The notes below the pieces were generated by a model that worked only from the letters and a program-made list of their open reading frames with translations, had not been told where the DNA came from and made no database searches. DNA of 64,000 nucleotides from Streptomyces sp. STR69 (GTDB lineage: Bacteria; Actinomycetota; Actinomycetes; Streptomycetales; Streptomycetaceae). Shown in pieces: positions 40,478 through 49,411 of this stretch. Position 1 is the first letter of the stretch. Each line of letters starts with the position of its first letter. A program made the translations under genes and the position numbers. The stretch covers positions 1 to 64,000 of the forward strand of contig NZ_JALJRY010000032.1 of NCBI RefSeq assembly GCF_024519455.1, given 5' to 3'.

Positions 40478-41914
40478 TCACCCGAACGCGGCCACCTTGT
40501 CGCGATACCCCCGCACCGGCGCAGCATCCTTGTACGGCTCAAGCCGCCGCTCGAAATCCCGCACATACTCAACGGCCCGCACCGACCGCATCTCCGCGGC
40601 CTGCCCCGCCGCCTCCGCCCCCAGCACACAGGCCTGATCGAGTTCACCGAGCCCGAGCCGGGCGGAGGCGAGCACGACCCGGCAGAACAGCCGACTGCGG
40701 GCGAACGCGGGCGCCCGCAGCTGCAGCGAGCGCTCCGCGTGCTGCGCGGCGGCGCGGAACTGCTGAAGGTCCCGGTGCGCGTGCCCGAACTCGTCGGCGA
40801 GCTGCGCCTCGTCGAAGAACCGCGCCCAGTACGGCACTTCGTCCCCGGCCCGCGCGGTTTCGAGGGCGCGCTCGGCCCGGACGAGCGCGGAGGTGCACGC
40901 CCGCACCTCACCGAGCACCCCGTGCGCCCGTGCCTCCACGGAGTGCAGCAGCGCCTGCACGACAGGGGGCGCGCTGGTCCCGACCCCCTGCTGCGCCACC
41001 CGCGCGAGCTGCACGGCCTCGCGCCCATGACCCAGATAGACGGCCTGCCTGCTCATGGTCATGAGCACATACGAGCCGTAGGCCCGGTCCCCAGCCGCCT
41101 GCGAGAGCCGCAGCGCCTGCACGAAGTACCGCTGCGCGAGCCCGTGCGCGGCGATGTCGTACGACGTCCAGCCGGCGAGCCGGGTGAGGTCGGCCGCCGC
41201 GGCGAACAGGCGCCGGCCGGTCTGTTCGCCGTAGGTGCCGCGCAGCATCGGCTCGGTCTCGTGCTCCAGGTAGCGCACGAGGGCCTGCCGGGCGTGGCCG
41301 CCGCCGTAGGCGTTGTCGAGGGTGCGGAAGAGTTCGCCGACCGAGCGGAGCGCGGAGATGTCGCCGCCGGTGACCTTCTGGCCGGGGCCGCGCTCGGCCG
41401 CACCGCGCTGCCGGGGTACGGCGGGGCGGCCCTGCGGGGGCACCCGGTTGGCGGGTTCGGCGCGGCCGACCCGGTCGTCGGCGCGGCCGATCAGCCAGTC
41501 CCGGCTGGGCACGACAAGACCGGCCGGGGTGAAGGCGATCTTGCGCAGCTCGGCGTGGCTGCCGGAGTCCTTGCGCCACAGCCCGCTGACGATGTCGACG
41601 GCCTCCTCGGGGGTCGCGGCGAATTCGAGCCCGGCGTACACCGGCGCGCAGGCGTCGAGGCCGAGGTCCTGCGCGGTGAGCCGGCGCCCGAGCCGGCGGG
41701 TGAAGACCTCGGCGATGAGGGCGGGGGTGGTGCCTCTGGGCTGCTGGCCGCGCAGCCATCGGGTGACGGACGTCTTGTCGTATCTCAGGTCGAGTCCGTG
41801 CTCAAGACCGAGCTGGTCCACGCGACGGGCGAGACCTGCGTTGGAGAACCCCGCTTCTGCGATGAGCGCGGCGAGCTGACGGTTGGGAGTGCGCTGCGCG
41901 GGTCGTTCCGTCAT
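40478..41914 (-). CDS. NsdA-like regulator with XRE-type N-terminus and TPR region
   Basis: A 478-residue protein: N-terminal helix-turn-helix (LAALIAEAGFSNAGLARRVD ... TSVTRWLRGQQPRGTTPALI), a linker, and a C-terminal all-helical TPR-like half (residues about 235-470). This matches the Streptomyces family of NsdA, a negative regulator of sporulation and antibiotic production, and related paralogues. NsdA itself (SCO5582) lies elsewhere, so this is probably a paralogue with its own targets. ATG 41914 is used; longer frames enter the intergenic region. Divergent from lipB. Confidence 0.8.
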   Translation of the reverse strand: MTERPAQRTPNRQLAALIAEAGFSNAGLARRVDQLGLEHGLDLRYDKTSVTRWLRGQQPRGTTPALIAEVFTRRLGRRLTAQDLGLDACAPVYAGLEFAATPEEAVDIVSGLWRKDSGSHAELRKIAFTPAGLVVPSRDWLIGRADDRVGRAEPANRVPPQGRPAVPRQRGAAERGPGQKVTGGDISALRSVGELFRTLDNAYGGGHARQALVRYLEHETEPMLRGTYGEQTGRRLFAAAADLTRLAGWTSYDIAAHGLAQRYFVQALRLSQAAGDRAYGSYVLMTMSRQAVYLGHGREAVQLARVAQQGVGTSAPPVVQALLHSVEARAHGVLGEVRACTSALVRAERALETARAGDEVPYWARFFDEAQLADEFGHAHRDLQQFRAAAQHAERSLQLRAPAFARSRLFCRVVLASARLGLGELDQACVLGAEAAGQAAEMRSVRAVEYVRDFERRLEPYKDAAPVRGYRDKVAAFG

Positions 41915-42196
41915 CTGCGGTGCGGTCTCCTGCCTTTCGGGCCTCACAGAGGCCGATGCGACCCCTGCTGCCCGGATTGCCTGTGAGCAGCCCTTTTGGC
42001 CTCGTGAACGGCGCGAATGTAGCGGAGCGTAAGCGGCTCGTCGCACATTCCGACGTGCATTCATCCGATCGTGTGAGGATTGGTCGTAGGGCTGACGGCC
42101 CCGGCCACCCGGTGGGCTGTCAGCAGTCGGTCGTACAGTGGCGTAGGCATGTTTCGTGCCTTACGACTCGTGGGTGCTGTGAGGGAGGCGCTTGCC
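41915..42196. promoter_or_regulatory. Divergent promoter region, NsdA-like / lipB
   Basis: A 282-base gap with no supported gene. lipB could start further up at ATG 42149, but GGGAGG at 42183-42188 favours the GTG at 42197. No operator is recognised. Confidence 0.45.
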
Positions 42197-42994
42197 GTGG
42201 GTGAGTTGCGGTTCGTCCGGATGGGGTTCGGCGCGGACGCCGTCGAATACCAGAAGGCGTGGGACGAGCAGCGCCGGGTGCACGCGGCCCGCTTCGAGGA
42301 CGCGGTCCCCGACACCGTGCTGCTCCTGGAGCACCCGCCGGTCTACACGGCGGGCCGCCGCACGGCGGACAGCGAGCGCCCGCTCGACGGCACCCCGGTC
42401 GTCGACGTGGACCGCGGCGGCAAGATCACCTGGCACGGCCCGGGCCAGCTCGTCGGCTACCCGATCCAGAAGCTGCCCCGCCCGGTGGACGTCGTCGCGC
42501 ACGTACGACGGCTGGAGGAGGCGCTGATCCGGGTGTGCGCGGAGTTCGGCGTGGAGACCAGCCGGGTCGAGGGCCGCAGCGGGGTGTGGGTGCTGGGCGA
42601 TCCGGTGGAGCAGCGGCCGTCGATCGGCGGGCTGTCCCTCGACTTCGACCCCCGTCTGCACGACGAGGAGTTCGACCCCCGGATGAACGGCCCGGAGTAC
42701 GCGCCCTCGAACGCCGGCCAGCGCCGCGAGGACCGCAAGATCGCCGCGATCGGCATCCGCGTGGCCAAGGGCGTCACGATGCACGGCTTCGCGCTGAACG
42801 TGAACCCGGACAACCGCTGGTTCGACCGCATCATCCCGTGCGGCATTCGCGACGCGGGCGTCGCCTCGCTCGCGGCCGAGCTGGGCCGGGACGTCACGAT
42901 CGACGAGGTCCTGCCCGTGGTCGAGCGTCACCTGAAGGACGTACTGGAGCACGCGGACCTGAAGCCGCGGGAGATCGAGAAGGCGACCGCCTGA
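42197..42994 (+). CDS. lipB: Octanoyl-ACP:protein N-octanoyltransferase
   Basis: Transfers octanoate from acyl carrier protein to lipoyl domains. The 265-residue product shows LEHPPVYTAGRR, the motif RGGKITWHGPGQLVGYPI, the catalytic Lys in EDRKIAAIGIRV and the catalytic Cys in IIPCGIRDAG. The GTG at 42197 has GGGAGG eight bases upstream. lipA follows about 100 bases later. E2 substrates are encoded at 25310. Confidence 0.96.
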   Translation: MGELRFVRMGFGADAVEYQKAWDEQRRVHAARFEDAVPDTVLLLEHPPVYTAGRRTADSERPLDGTPVVDVDRGGKITWHGPGQLVGYPIQKLPRPVDVVAHVRRLEEALIRVCAEFGVETSRVEGRSGVWVLGDPVEQRPSIGGLSLDFDPRLHDEEFDPRMNGPEYAPSNAGQRREDRKIAAIGIRVAKGVTMHGFALNVNPDNRWFDRIIPCGIRDAGVASLAAELGRDVTIDEVLPVVERHLKDVLEHADLKPREIEKATA

Positions 42995-43098
42995 CCGGGA
43001 ATGTGACTTTCCGCTCTGAGGTTGGCCTCAAGGCGGGGGCCTGAAATCACGGGCGTACCCTGGTGTACGCCGAAGAATCGAAGCTACAGGGAGCCGAT

Positions 43099-44064
43099 GT
43101 GTCCGCAGTCGCACCCGACGGACGCAAGATGCTGCGCCTGGAGGTCCGGAACGCCCAGACCCCCATCGAGCGCAAGCCCGAGTGGATCAAGACCCGGGCG
43201 AAAATGGGTCCCGAGTACACAAAGATGCAAGCCCTCGTGAAGAGCGAGGGCCTGCACACGGTCTGCCAGGAAGCCGGCTGCCCCAACATCTACGAGTGCT
43301 GGGAGGACCGCGAGGCGACCTTCCTCATCGGCGGCGACCAGTGCACCCGGCGCTGCGACTTCTGCCAGATCGACACCGGCAAGCCCGAGGCCCTCGACCG
43401 CGACGAGCCGCGCCGGGTGGGCGAGTCCGTGGTCACGATGGACCTCAACTACGCCACGATCACCGGCGTCGCCCGCGACGACCTGGAGGACGGCGGCGCC
43501 TGGCTGTACGCCGAGACGGTCCGTCAGATCCACCAGCAGACGGAGTCCCGCGAAGGCGGCCGTACGAAGGTCGAGCTGCTCGCCCCCGACTTCAACGCGG
43601 TGCCCGAGCAGCTGGCCGAGGTCTTCTCGTCCCGCCCCGAGGTCTTCGCGCACAACGTCGAGACGGTCCCGCGCATCTTCAAGCGCATCCGCCCCGGCTT
43701 CCGCTACGACCGCTCCCTCAAGGTCATCACCGAGGCCCGCGACTACGGCCTGGTCACCAAGTCGAACCTGATCCTCGGCATGGGCGAGACCCGCGAGGAG
43801 GTCAGCGAGGCGCTGCGCCAACTGCACGAGGCGGGCTGCGAGTTGGTCACGATCACGCAGTATCTGCGGCCTTCGGTGCGTCACCACCCCGTGGAGCGCT
43901 GGGTGAAGCCGCACGAGTTCGTCGAACTGAAGGAGGAGGCCGAGCAGATCGGCTTCTCCGGTGTCATGTCCGGCCCGCTGGTGCGCTCTTCGTACCGTGC
44001 CGGGCGCCTGTACCAGATGGCCATCGAGAAGCGTGGCGCGTACGTTGCGTCCCAGGCGGTCTGA
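43099..44064 (+). CDS. lipA: Lipoyl synthase (radical SAM)
   Basis: Inserts two sulfur atoms into protein-bound octanoate. The 321-residue enzyme has the auxiliary cluster Cys motif VCQEAGCPNIYEC, the radical-SAM motif CTRRCDFCQIDTG and the C-terminal RSSYRAGRL with the serine ligand of the auxiliary cluster. The GTG at 43099 is used; CAGGGAG lies just upstream. It is paired with lipB. Confidence 0.97.
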   Translation: MSAVAPDGRKMLRLEVRNAQTPIERKPEWIKTRAKMGPEYTKMQALVKSEGLHTVCQEAGCPNIYECWEDREATFLIGGDQCTRRCDFCQIDTGKPEALDRDEPRRVGESVVTMDLNYATITGVARDDLEDGGAWLYAETVRQIHQQTESREGGRTKVELLAPDFNAVPEQLAEVFSSRPEVFAHNVETVPRIFKRIRPGFRYDRSLKVITEARDYGLVTKSNLILGMGETREEVSEALRQLHEAGCELVTITQYLRPSVRHHPVERWVKPHEFVELKEEAEQIGFSGVMSGPLVRSSYRAGRLYQMAIEKRGAYVASQAV

Positions 44065-44306
44065 AGCAAGGCTGTGTGAATTCGCGCACAAGTGGCTACC
44101 CGCCAGTAATACCTGCCGTCGGCGCGGCCCTGACCGTCCTCGCAGTTGAGGGCGTCCATCAGGGCCGCGTCAGCGTTTCGGCCCAGCGCATCAAGGCTTC
44201 ATTGGCGTTTGACCGGTCGGTCACGCCCTGGTAACACCAAACAGTGACACTCGACTTACAGCACGTAGCCCCATACCCAGAGCCGTTCCGAGGGGGGACC
44301 TCCACG
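44065..44306. other. Intergenic region, lipA to small gene
   Basis: A 242-base gap with lower GC content than the flanking genes. It includes the ribosome site GGGGGGA before 44307. No gene or strong hairpin is seen; a promoter for the small gene is likely. Confidence 0.4.
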
Positions 44307-44507
44307 ATGCAGGCCGCACCCGTCCGCGCCACCGCCATCCCGTCCGTCACCGACGCCCTGCGCGCCGTCGAGTCGCTGCTGATGAGCGGCGGCCAGCGCA
44401 CCGCCCGCCGCAACGCGTGGACCTCCGTCCTGGAGGACCGCCGCCGCGCCAAGGACCGCGTCGAGGCGCAGCTCGTCCTGGAACAGTCCCTCACCTCCCG
44501 CTCCTGA
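44307..44507 (+). CDS. Small conserved hypothetical protein (66 aa)
   Basis: Opens MQAAPVRATAIPSVTDALRA and is mostly helical and basic (GGQRTARRNAWTSVLEDRRR). A good ribosome site and strong codon bias support it. I recall a counterpart in S. coelicolor at the same position after lipA; no function is known. No signal peptide. Confidence 0.75.
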   Translation: MQAAPVRATAIPSVTDALRAVESLLMSGGQRTARRNAWTSVLEDRRRAKDRVEAQLVLEQSLTSRS

Positions 44508-44566
44508 ACCCCCTCGCCCCGGGCACCGCCGTCGTCGGCGCTCCGGGAGCCACGTAGACTCGTGGC

Positions 44567-45271
44567 ATGGCGAGGAAGGACACGACAGCGGACAACGCTG
44601 CGAACCCCGGACGACTCAAGCAGATCGTCCTGACGTACAAGATGACGCGCAAGGCCGACAAGACGATCGGTCTTGTACTCGCGGCTGTCGGAATTGTCAC
44701 CTTCGGTGTCTTCCTCGCGATCGGCTTCTTGCTCGGTCACCCCATCTATCTGGGCATTCTCGGCCTGCTGCTCGCCTTCCTCGCGACGGCGATCGTCTTC
44801 GGACGACGCGCCGAGCGGGCCGCCTTCGGGCAGATGGAGGGCCAGCCGGGCGCTGCCGCGGCGGTACTGGACAACATCGGCCGGGGCTGGACGACGACTC
44901 CGGCGGTGGCGATGAACCGCAGCCAGGACGTGGTGCACCGCGCGGTCGGCAAGGCCGGCATCGTGCTGGTGGCCGAGGGCAACCCGAACCGGGTGAAGTC
45001 CCTGCTGGCCGCCGAGAAGAAGAAGATGAACCGCATCGTCGCGGACGTCCCGGTGCACGATGTGATGGTGGGCACCGGCGAGGGCCAGATCCCGCTGAAG
45101 AAGGTCCGTACGACGATGCTGAAGCTCCCGCGCGTCCTGACGGGCCCGCAGGTCACCGCTACCAACGACCGCCTGCGCGCGATGGGCGACCTGATGAGCA
45201 ACATGCCGTTGCCGAAGGGCCCGATGCCGAAGGGCATGAAGCTGCCGAAGGGCGGCGGCAAGGCCCGCTGA
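44567..45271 (+). CDS. DUF4191 integral membrane protein
   Basis: A 234-residue protein with a short basic N-terminus, two adjacent membrane helices (about residues 35-80), a cytoplasmic region with IGRGWTTTPAVAMNRSQDVV and a Pro/Lys/Gly/Met repeat at the C-terminus (LPKGPMPKGMKLPKGGGK). This is DUF4191, which follows lipA in actinobacteria (compare Rv2219). Function unknown; linkage suggests a lipid or lipoate context at most. Confidence 0.88.
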   Translation: MARKDTTADNAANPGRLKQIVLTYKMTRKADKTIGLVLAAVGIVTFGVFLAIGFLLGHPIYLGILGLLLAFLATAIVFGRRAERAAFGQMEGQPGAAAAVLDNIGRGWTTTPAVAMNRSQDVVHRAVGKAGIVLVAEGNPNRVKSLLAAEKKKMNRIVADVPVHDVMVGTGEGQIPLKKVRTTMLKLPRVLTGPQVTATNDRLRAMGDLMSNMPLPKGPMPKGMKLPKGGGKAR

Positions 45272-45287
45272 ACCTCGGGCTCAGGCG

Positions 45288-45794
45288 TCAGGCCAGAGTC
45301 CTGAACGCGCGGTCGTAGTACACCATCGGGGAACCCTCCCCCAGTCGCACACCCGTCACCCGGCCGATCAGGACCGTATGGTCCCCGGCCGGGTGTCGTG
45401 CGTGTGCGGCACAGTCCAGTTCGGACAGGGCGCGTTCGACCGTCGGCAGTCCGTCCGGGCTGAGGCCGAGGCCCTCGGACGCGAACTTGTCCGTGCCCTT
45501 CGTGGCGAAGCGCAGGGCGAGCGGGCGGTGGGCCGGGGCCAGCACGCTCACGGCGAAGCGGTCGCAGCACTCGAACGACGGCGCCGAGTCCGCCGAGTTC
45601 GCCAGGCACACCAGCACCATCGGCGGCTCCAGCGAGACCGAGCAGAAGGAGCTGGCGGTGAACCCGCGGGGTGTGCCGTCCCCGCACCGGGTGGTGACCA
45701 CCACCACGCCCGAGGGGAAGCGGGCCATCGCGGCCCGGAAGTCCTCGGGCTCCACCGCGGCTTCGGCTTCCAGTACTTCCTGACGCTCCGTCAT
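45288..45794 (-). CDS. Flavin reductase domain protein (HpaC/ActVB-like)
   Basis: A 168-residue FMN-binding split-barrel reductase, with FRAAMARFPSGVVVVTT, GFTASSFCSVSLEPPMVLVC and the C-terminal SPMVYYDRAFRTLA. Such proteins reduce free FMN or FAD with NAD(P)H and feed a partner oxygenase. A candidate oxygenase is encoded just upstream on the same strand (45959). The ATG at 45794 is used; longer frames add non-conserved Arg/Pro residues. Confidence 0.88.
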   Translation of the reverse strand: MTERQEVLEAEAAVEPEDFRAAMARFPSGVVVVTTRCGDGTPRGFTASSFCSVSLEPPMVLVCLANSADSAPSFECCDRFAVSVLAPAHRPLALRFATKGTDKFASEGLGLSPDGLPTVERALSELDCAAHARHPAGDHTVLIGRVTGVRLGEGSPMVYYDRAFRTLA

Positions 45795-45958
45795 GACGGT
45801 GCACCACCTGTTGGCCTCTGCGGGCCTTCGTGGAGGCCGCCGCGAGTTCAGTGGCCTCGGGACGGCCTCGGACACGGCTCACCGACGGTGATCGAGATCG
45901 TCACCCGGCTCCAGATCGACTATGCGGTCCCCACCCCCGACCGGCAACCGGGACCGGC

Positions 45959-47128
45959 TCAGTGCACGGCCCCCGCCCCTTCCCCGCCGGCCAGCGCCCA
46001 GGCGCCGTACGCCGCGCCGGTCGTCTCGAAGGAGAGCGCGACATGCGAGGCGGCGCTGTTCACGTCGCGCCAGAAGCGCTGCACCGGGTCGGACGAGGAC
46101 TGGCCGGAGGTGCCGCCGGCACGGAAGACCCGGTCGACCGCCGAGACCAGCAGCTCCACCGCCAGGGCGAGGTCGCGGGCACCGCGGACCGCCGCCTCGC
46201 CCTCCGGGACGTGCTCCGTGCCGTCGGCCACCGCCGCCGTGCGCAGGATCAGGAGTTCGGCGGCGTCCACCTCGGCGGCCGAGCGGGCCAGGGCGACCTG
46301 CGTCGAGGGCTTCTCGCCGACGGCCTGTCCCCGGCGGTCGACGCGCGCCCCGGTCCGCGCGATCCAGGCCCGCAGCGCGCCCCGGGCGGCGCCTACCAGC
46401 GGGGCGGCGAACGGCAGCGCGTTCACGGCGTACATCGGGACGATGTGGCAGCGCGCGTCCGACGCGGGCGCCCGTCCGGCATGGACCGCCGACCGGGCCA
46501 GGGTCCGGTGCTCGGGCACGAAGGCGTCGGTCAGGAGCAGGGTGTCGCTGCCGGTGCCGCGCATCCCCACGGTGAACCAGCTGTCCTCGATGGCGAAGTC
46601 GGCCCGTGGCACGGCGAAGAACCGCACCTCGGGGCGCGCGTCCGGGTCCACGGGACCGTCGGTGGGCACGGCCGCGCAGGCCAGCGCCCAGTCGGCGAAG
46701 TGCACCCCGCTGATGTACTTCCACTCACCGCTCAGCCGCCAGCCACCCGCCACCGGTTCCGCCTTGCCGGACGGCATGAGCGCACCGGCGAGCAGGACGT
46801 CCGGACCGTCCGCCCAGATGTCGGCCTGTCCCTCCTCGGGCAGGAACGCCCCGTACCGCCCGGCGTACGCGGCCAGCGAGGCGGCCCAGGCCGCCGAGGT
46901 GCAGCCCTCCCCCACCAGGCCGACCGCGGAGGTCACTTCGGCGAAACCACCGGCCTCGCCGCCATGGGCCCGCGGTACGAAATGCCGGGCGAACCCCGCG
47001 TCCCGCACCGCCTCGACCACCTGCGGCGAGAGCCGCCGGGCACTCTCCGCCTCGTCCGCGTACCGGGCCGCGATCTCCGCGACCATCGGCGCCCCGGCCA
47101 CGACCGTCGACTTGTCGCCTGCTGCCAT
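45959..47128 (-). CDS. Acyl-CoA dehydrogenase-fold flavin monooxygenase (HsaA/DszC-like)
   Basis: A 389-residue protein of the acyl-CoA dehydrogenase fold group that acts as an FMNH2-dependent hydroxylase: GFARHFVPRAHGGEAGGFAE, GEGCTSAAWAASL, GEWKYISGVHFADWAL and the C-terminal SSDPVQRFWRDVNSAASHVAL. It lacks the glutamate-base pattern of true dehydrogenases as far as I can judge. The reductase gene follows 164 bases later, making a two-component system. No other catabolic or biosynthetic genes are adjacent, so the substrate is unknown. ATG 47128 is used; GTG 47173 is possible. Confidence 0.85.
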   Translation of the reverse strand: MAAGDKSTVVAGAPMVAEIAARYADEAESARRLSPQVVEAVRDAGFARHFVPRAHGGEAGGFAEVTSAVGLVGEGCTSAAWAASLAAYAGRYGAFLPEEGQADIWADGPDVLLAGALMPSGKAEPVAGGWRLSGEWKYISGVHFADWALACAAVPTDGPVDPDARPEVRFFAVPRADFAIEDSWFTVGMRGTGSDTLLLTDAFVPEHRTLARSAVHAGRAPASDARCHIVPMYAVNALPFAAPLVGAARGALRAWIARTGARVDRRGQAVGEKPSTQVALARSAAEVDAAELLILRTAAVADGTEHVPEGEAAVRGARDLALAVELLVSAVDRVFRAGGTSGQSSSDPVQRFWRDVNSAASHVALSFETTGAAYGAWALAGGEGAGAVH

Positions 47129-47242
47129 CCTGCCCACCACTTCCGTCGGGAACGGCGACAGTGTCCCGGTCACGGCCCGTCACGGAGCGCACCCCGGGCC
47201 GTGACCGGCCGACGGTCACCCGCCCGGCACGGAAACCGGCAC

Positions 47243-47285
47243 ACCGAAGGGGGCGGCCCGGGTCCTTCCGGGGCGCCCCCTCGGT
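47243..47285 (-). terminator. Hairpin terminator after the RDD gene
   Basis: An imperfect GC-rich stem (ACCGAAGGGGGCGGCCCGG with CCGGGGCGCCCCCTCGGT) between the RDD gene end and the monooxygenase start. Confidence 0.75.
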
Positions 47286-47308
47286 CGTACGACTGCTGCC
47301 GCCGGCCG

Positions 47309-47779
47309 CTAGATGCGCACCTCCACCGTGCGCGCCAGCCGGTCGTGGAGTCCGCGGCCGTCGCGGTCCCAGATCAGGGCCGGGATCGCGACGCAGAGCA
47401 GGGCGGAACGGAGCAGGGCGCGGAGGGGGCCCGGACGGCCGGTGTCGAGGGCGTACACGCGGAGGCCGAAGAGGCGCTTGCCCGGGGTGAAGCCGATCGT
47501 GCCGACCGTGAGGGCGCTGAGGACGAAAAAGACGAGGAGGGCCCAGTTGCCGGTCGACCCCGGCTTGTAGCCGTGGGTGAGCAGGCCGTATGCGATCAAC
47601 AGGCACAGCGCCCAGTCGACGGCGAGGGCGCCGAGGCGGCGGCCCGGGCGGGCGATCGAGCCGGGGCCCTGCTCGGGCAGGCCCAGCTGCTCACCGCGGT
47701 AGCCGAAGTCGACACCTGCCCGCTCCGCGGCTTCCCGGGGCCCGGAGAGCCATGAACCGATTGCATCCCTGTTGTCCAC
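47309..47779 (-). CDS. RDD-family membrane protein
   Basis: A 156-residue protein opening VDNRDAIGSWLSGPREAAER. It has the RDD core: ARPGRRLGALAVDWALCLLI (Arg, Asp, Asp pattern and helix 1), a second helix (LLVFFVLSALTVGTIG) and FTPGKRLFGLRVYALD. RDD proteins may be ion or small-molecule transporters, or accessory proteins. The GTG at 47779 is used; ATG 47809 is an alternative. It is divergent from glnA, as is the homologous arrangement in mycobacteria. Confidence 0.85.
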   Translation of the reverse strand: MDNRDAIGSWLSGPREAAERAGVDFGYRGEQLGLPEQGPGSIARPGRRLGALAVDWALCLLIAYGLLTHGYKPGSTGNWALLVFFVLSALTVGTIGFTPGKRLFGLRVYALDTGRPGPLRALLRSALLCVAIPALIWDRDGRGLHDRLARTVEVRI

Positions 47780-47841
47780 CCGTCCACGGTACTGCCCCCG
47801 TTCTGCCATGCGGACAGGAGGGGCCAGGCGGCCCAAGACCG

Positions 47842-47880
47842 GTTAACTTGGGCGAAACAAATGGGTCACGCCTGAGAAAT
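47842..47880 (+). promoter_or_regulatory. Double GlnR-type box upstream of glnA
   Basis: Two a/b-site pairs in sequence: GTTAAC (47842) and GAAAC (47854), then GTCAC (47865) and GAAAT (47876), each pair separated by six bases. This fits the GlnR consensus gTnAc-n6-GaAAc and lies about 100 bases before the glnA start. GlnR control of glnA is known in S. coelicolor. Confidence 0.85.
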
Positions 47881-47977
47881 CCCCCGTCCCTAAGGTCGGA
47901 TTCAGCGTGTGCCACCGCACTGGCCGCACGAACGAACTACCACCCCGGCACGGACGGTCGGGAGTAGGAGGAGCTGG

Positions 47978-49387
47978 ATGTTCCAGAACGCCGACGAGGC
48001 CAAGAAGTTCATCGCGGACGAGGACGTCAAGTTCGTCGACGTCCGATTCTGCGATCTGCCGGGTGTGATGCAGCACTTCACGCTGCCGGCGACGGCCTTC
48101 GACCCGGATGAGGAACTCGCCTTCGACGGCTCCTCGATCCGCGGCTTCCAGGCCATCCACGAGTCCGACATGGCGCTCCGCGCCGACCTGTCGACCGCGC
48201 GCGTGGACCCCTTCCGCCGCGACAAGACGGTCAACATCAACTTCTTCATCCACGACCCGATCACGGGCGAGCAGTACTCCCGTGACCCGCGCAACGTGGC
48301 GAAGAAGGCCGAGGCGTACCTCGCCTCCACCGGCATCGCCGACACCGCGTACTTCGGTCCCGAGGCCGAGTTCTACGTCTTCGACAGCGTGCGCTTCGAG
48401 ACCAAGGCGAACGAGAGCTTCTACCACATCGACTCCGAGGCCGGCGCCTGGAACACCGGTGCGGTCGAGGACAACCGCGGTTACAAGGTCCGCTACAAGG
48501 GCGGCTACTTCCCGACCCCGCCGGTCGACCACTTCGCCGACCTGCGTGCGGAGATCTCCCTGGAGCTGGCCGCGTCCGGCCTCCAGGTCGAGCGCCAGCA
48601 CCACGAGGTGGGCACCGCGGGCCAGGCCGAGATCAACTACAAGTTCAACACGCTGCTCGCCGCGGCCGACGACCTCCAGCTCTTCAAGTACATCGTGAAG
48701 AACGTGGCCTGGCGCAACGGCAAGACCGCGACCTTCATGCCGAAGCCGATCTTCGGTGACAACGGCTCGGGCATGCACGTCCACTCGTCGCTGTGGGCGG
48801 GCGGCTCCCCGCTCTTCTACGACGAGGCCGGCTACGCGGGTCTGTCGGACCTCGCCCGCTACTACATCGGCGGCATCCTCAAGCACGCCCCGTCGCTGCT
48901 CGCGTTCACCAACCCGACGGTGAACTCGTACCACCGCCTGGTGCCGGGCTTCGAGGCGCCGGTCAACCTGGTGTACTCGCAGCGCAACCGCTCCGCCGCG
49001 ATGCGCATCCCGATCACGGGCTCCAACCCGAAGGCCAAGCGCGTCGAGTTCCGCGCGCCCGACTCCTCCGGCAACCCGTACCTCGCCTTCTCCGCCCTGC
49101 TCCTCGCGGGCCTGGACGGCATCAAGAACAAGATCGAGCCGGCCGAGCCGATCGACAAGGACCTCTACGAGCTGGCCCCCGAGGAGCACGCGGGCGTCGC
49201 CCAGGTCCCGACCTCCCTCCCGGCCGTCCTCGACCGCCTTGAGGCCGACCACGAGTTCCTGCTCGCGGGCGACGTCTTCACGCCCGACCTGATCGAGACG
49301 TGGATCGACTTCAAGCGCACGAACGAGATCGCGCCGCTGCAGCTGCGTCCGCACCCGCACGAGTTCGAGCTGTACTTCGACGTGTGA
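47978..49387 (+). CDS. glnA: Glutamine synthetase type I
   Basis: ATP-dependent assimilation of ammonium into glutamate; a dodecamer in the cytosol. The 469-residue length and motifs (FDGSSIRGFQAIHESDM, EAEFYVFD, MPKPIFGDNGSGMHVH, NRSAAMRIP) are type I. Tyr397 in DKDLYELAPEE is the adenylylation site used by GlnE, so post-translational control is expected. The ATG at 47978 follows GGAGGAG. Double GlnR boxes are upstream, and a strong terminator follows. Confidence 0.97.
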   Translation: MFQNADEAKKFIADEDVKFVDVRFCDLPGVMQHFTLPATAFDPDEELAFDGSSIRGFQAIHESDMALRADLSTARVDPFRRDKTVNINFFIHDPITGEQYSRDPRNVAKKAEAYLASTGIADTAYFGPEAEFYVFDSVRFETKANESFYHIDSEAGAWNTGAVEDNRGYKVRYKGGYFPTPPVDHFADLRAEISLELAASGLQVERQHHEVGTAGQAEINYKFNTLLAAADDLQLFKYIVKNVAWRNGKTATFMPKPIFGDNGSGMHVHSSLWAGGSPLFYDEAGYAGLSDLARYYIGGILKHAPSLLAFTNPTVNSYHRLVPGFEAPVNLVYSQRNRSAAMRIPITGSNPKAKRVEFRAPDSSGNPYLAFSALLLAGLDGIKNKIEPAEPIDKDLYELAPEEHAGVAQVPTSLPAVLDRLEADHEFLLAGDVFTPDLIETWIDFKRTNEIAPLQLRPHPHEFELYFDV

Positions 49388-49411
49388 TCCAACCGATCGA
49401 ACCGATCGTCG

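Noticed and set aside
44159..44300. Minus-strand frame ending RSNANEALMRWAETLTRP behind lipA
   Set aside because: Short, lower-GC and without ribosome site; probably intergenic chance reading.
45288..47128. Start of an aromatic polyketide cluster because of the ActVB-like reductase
   Set aside because: No ketosynthase, carrier protein or cyclase nearby; neighbours are core genes.
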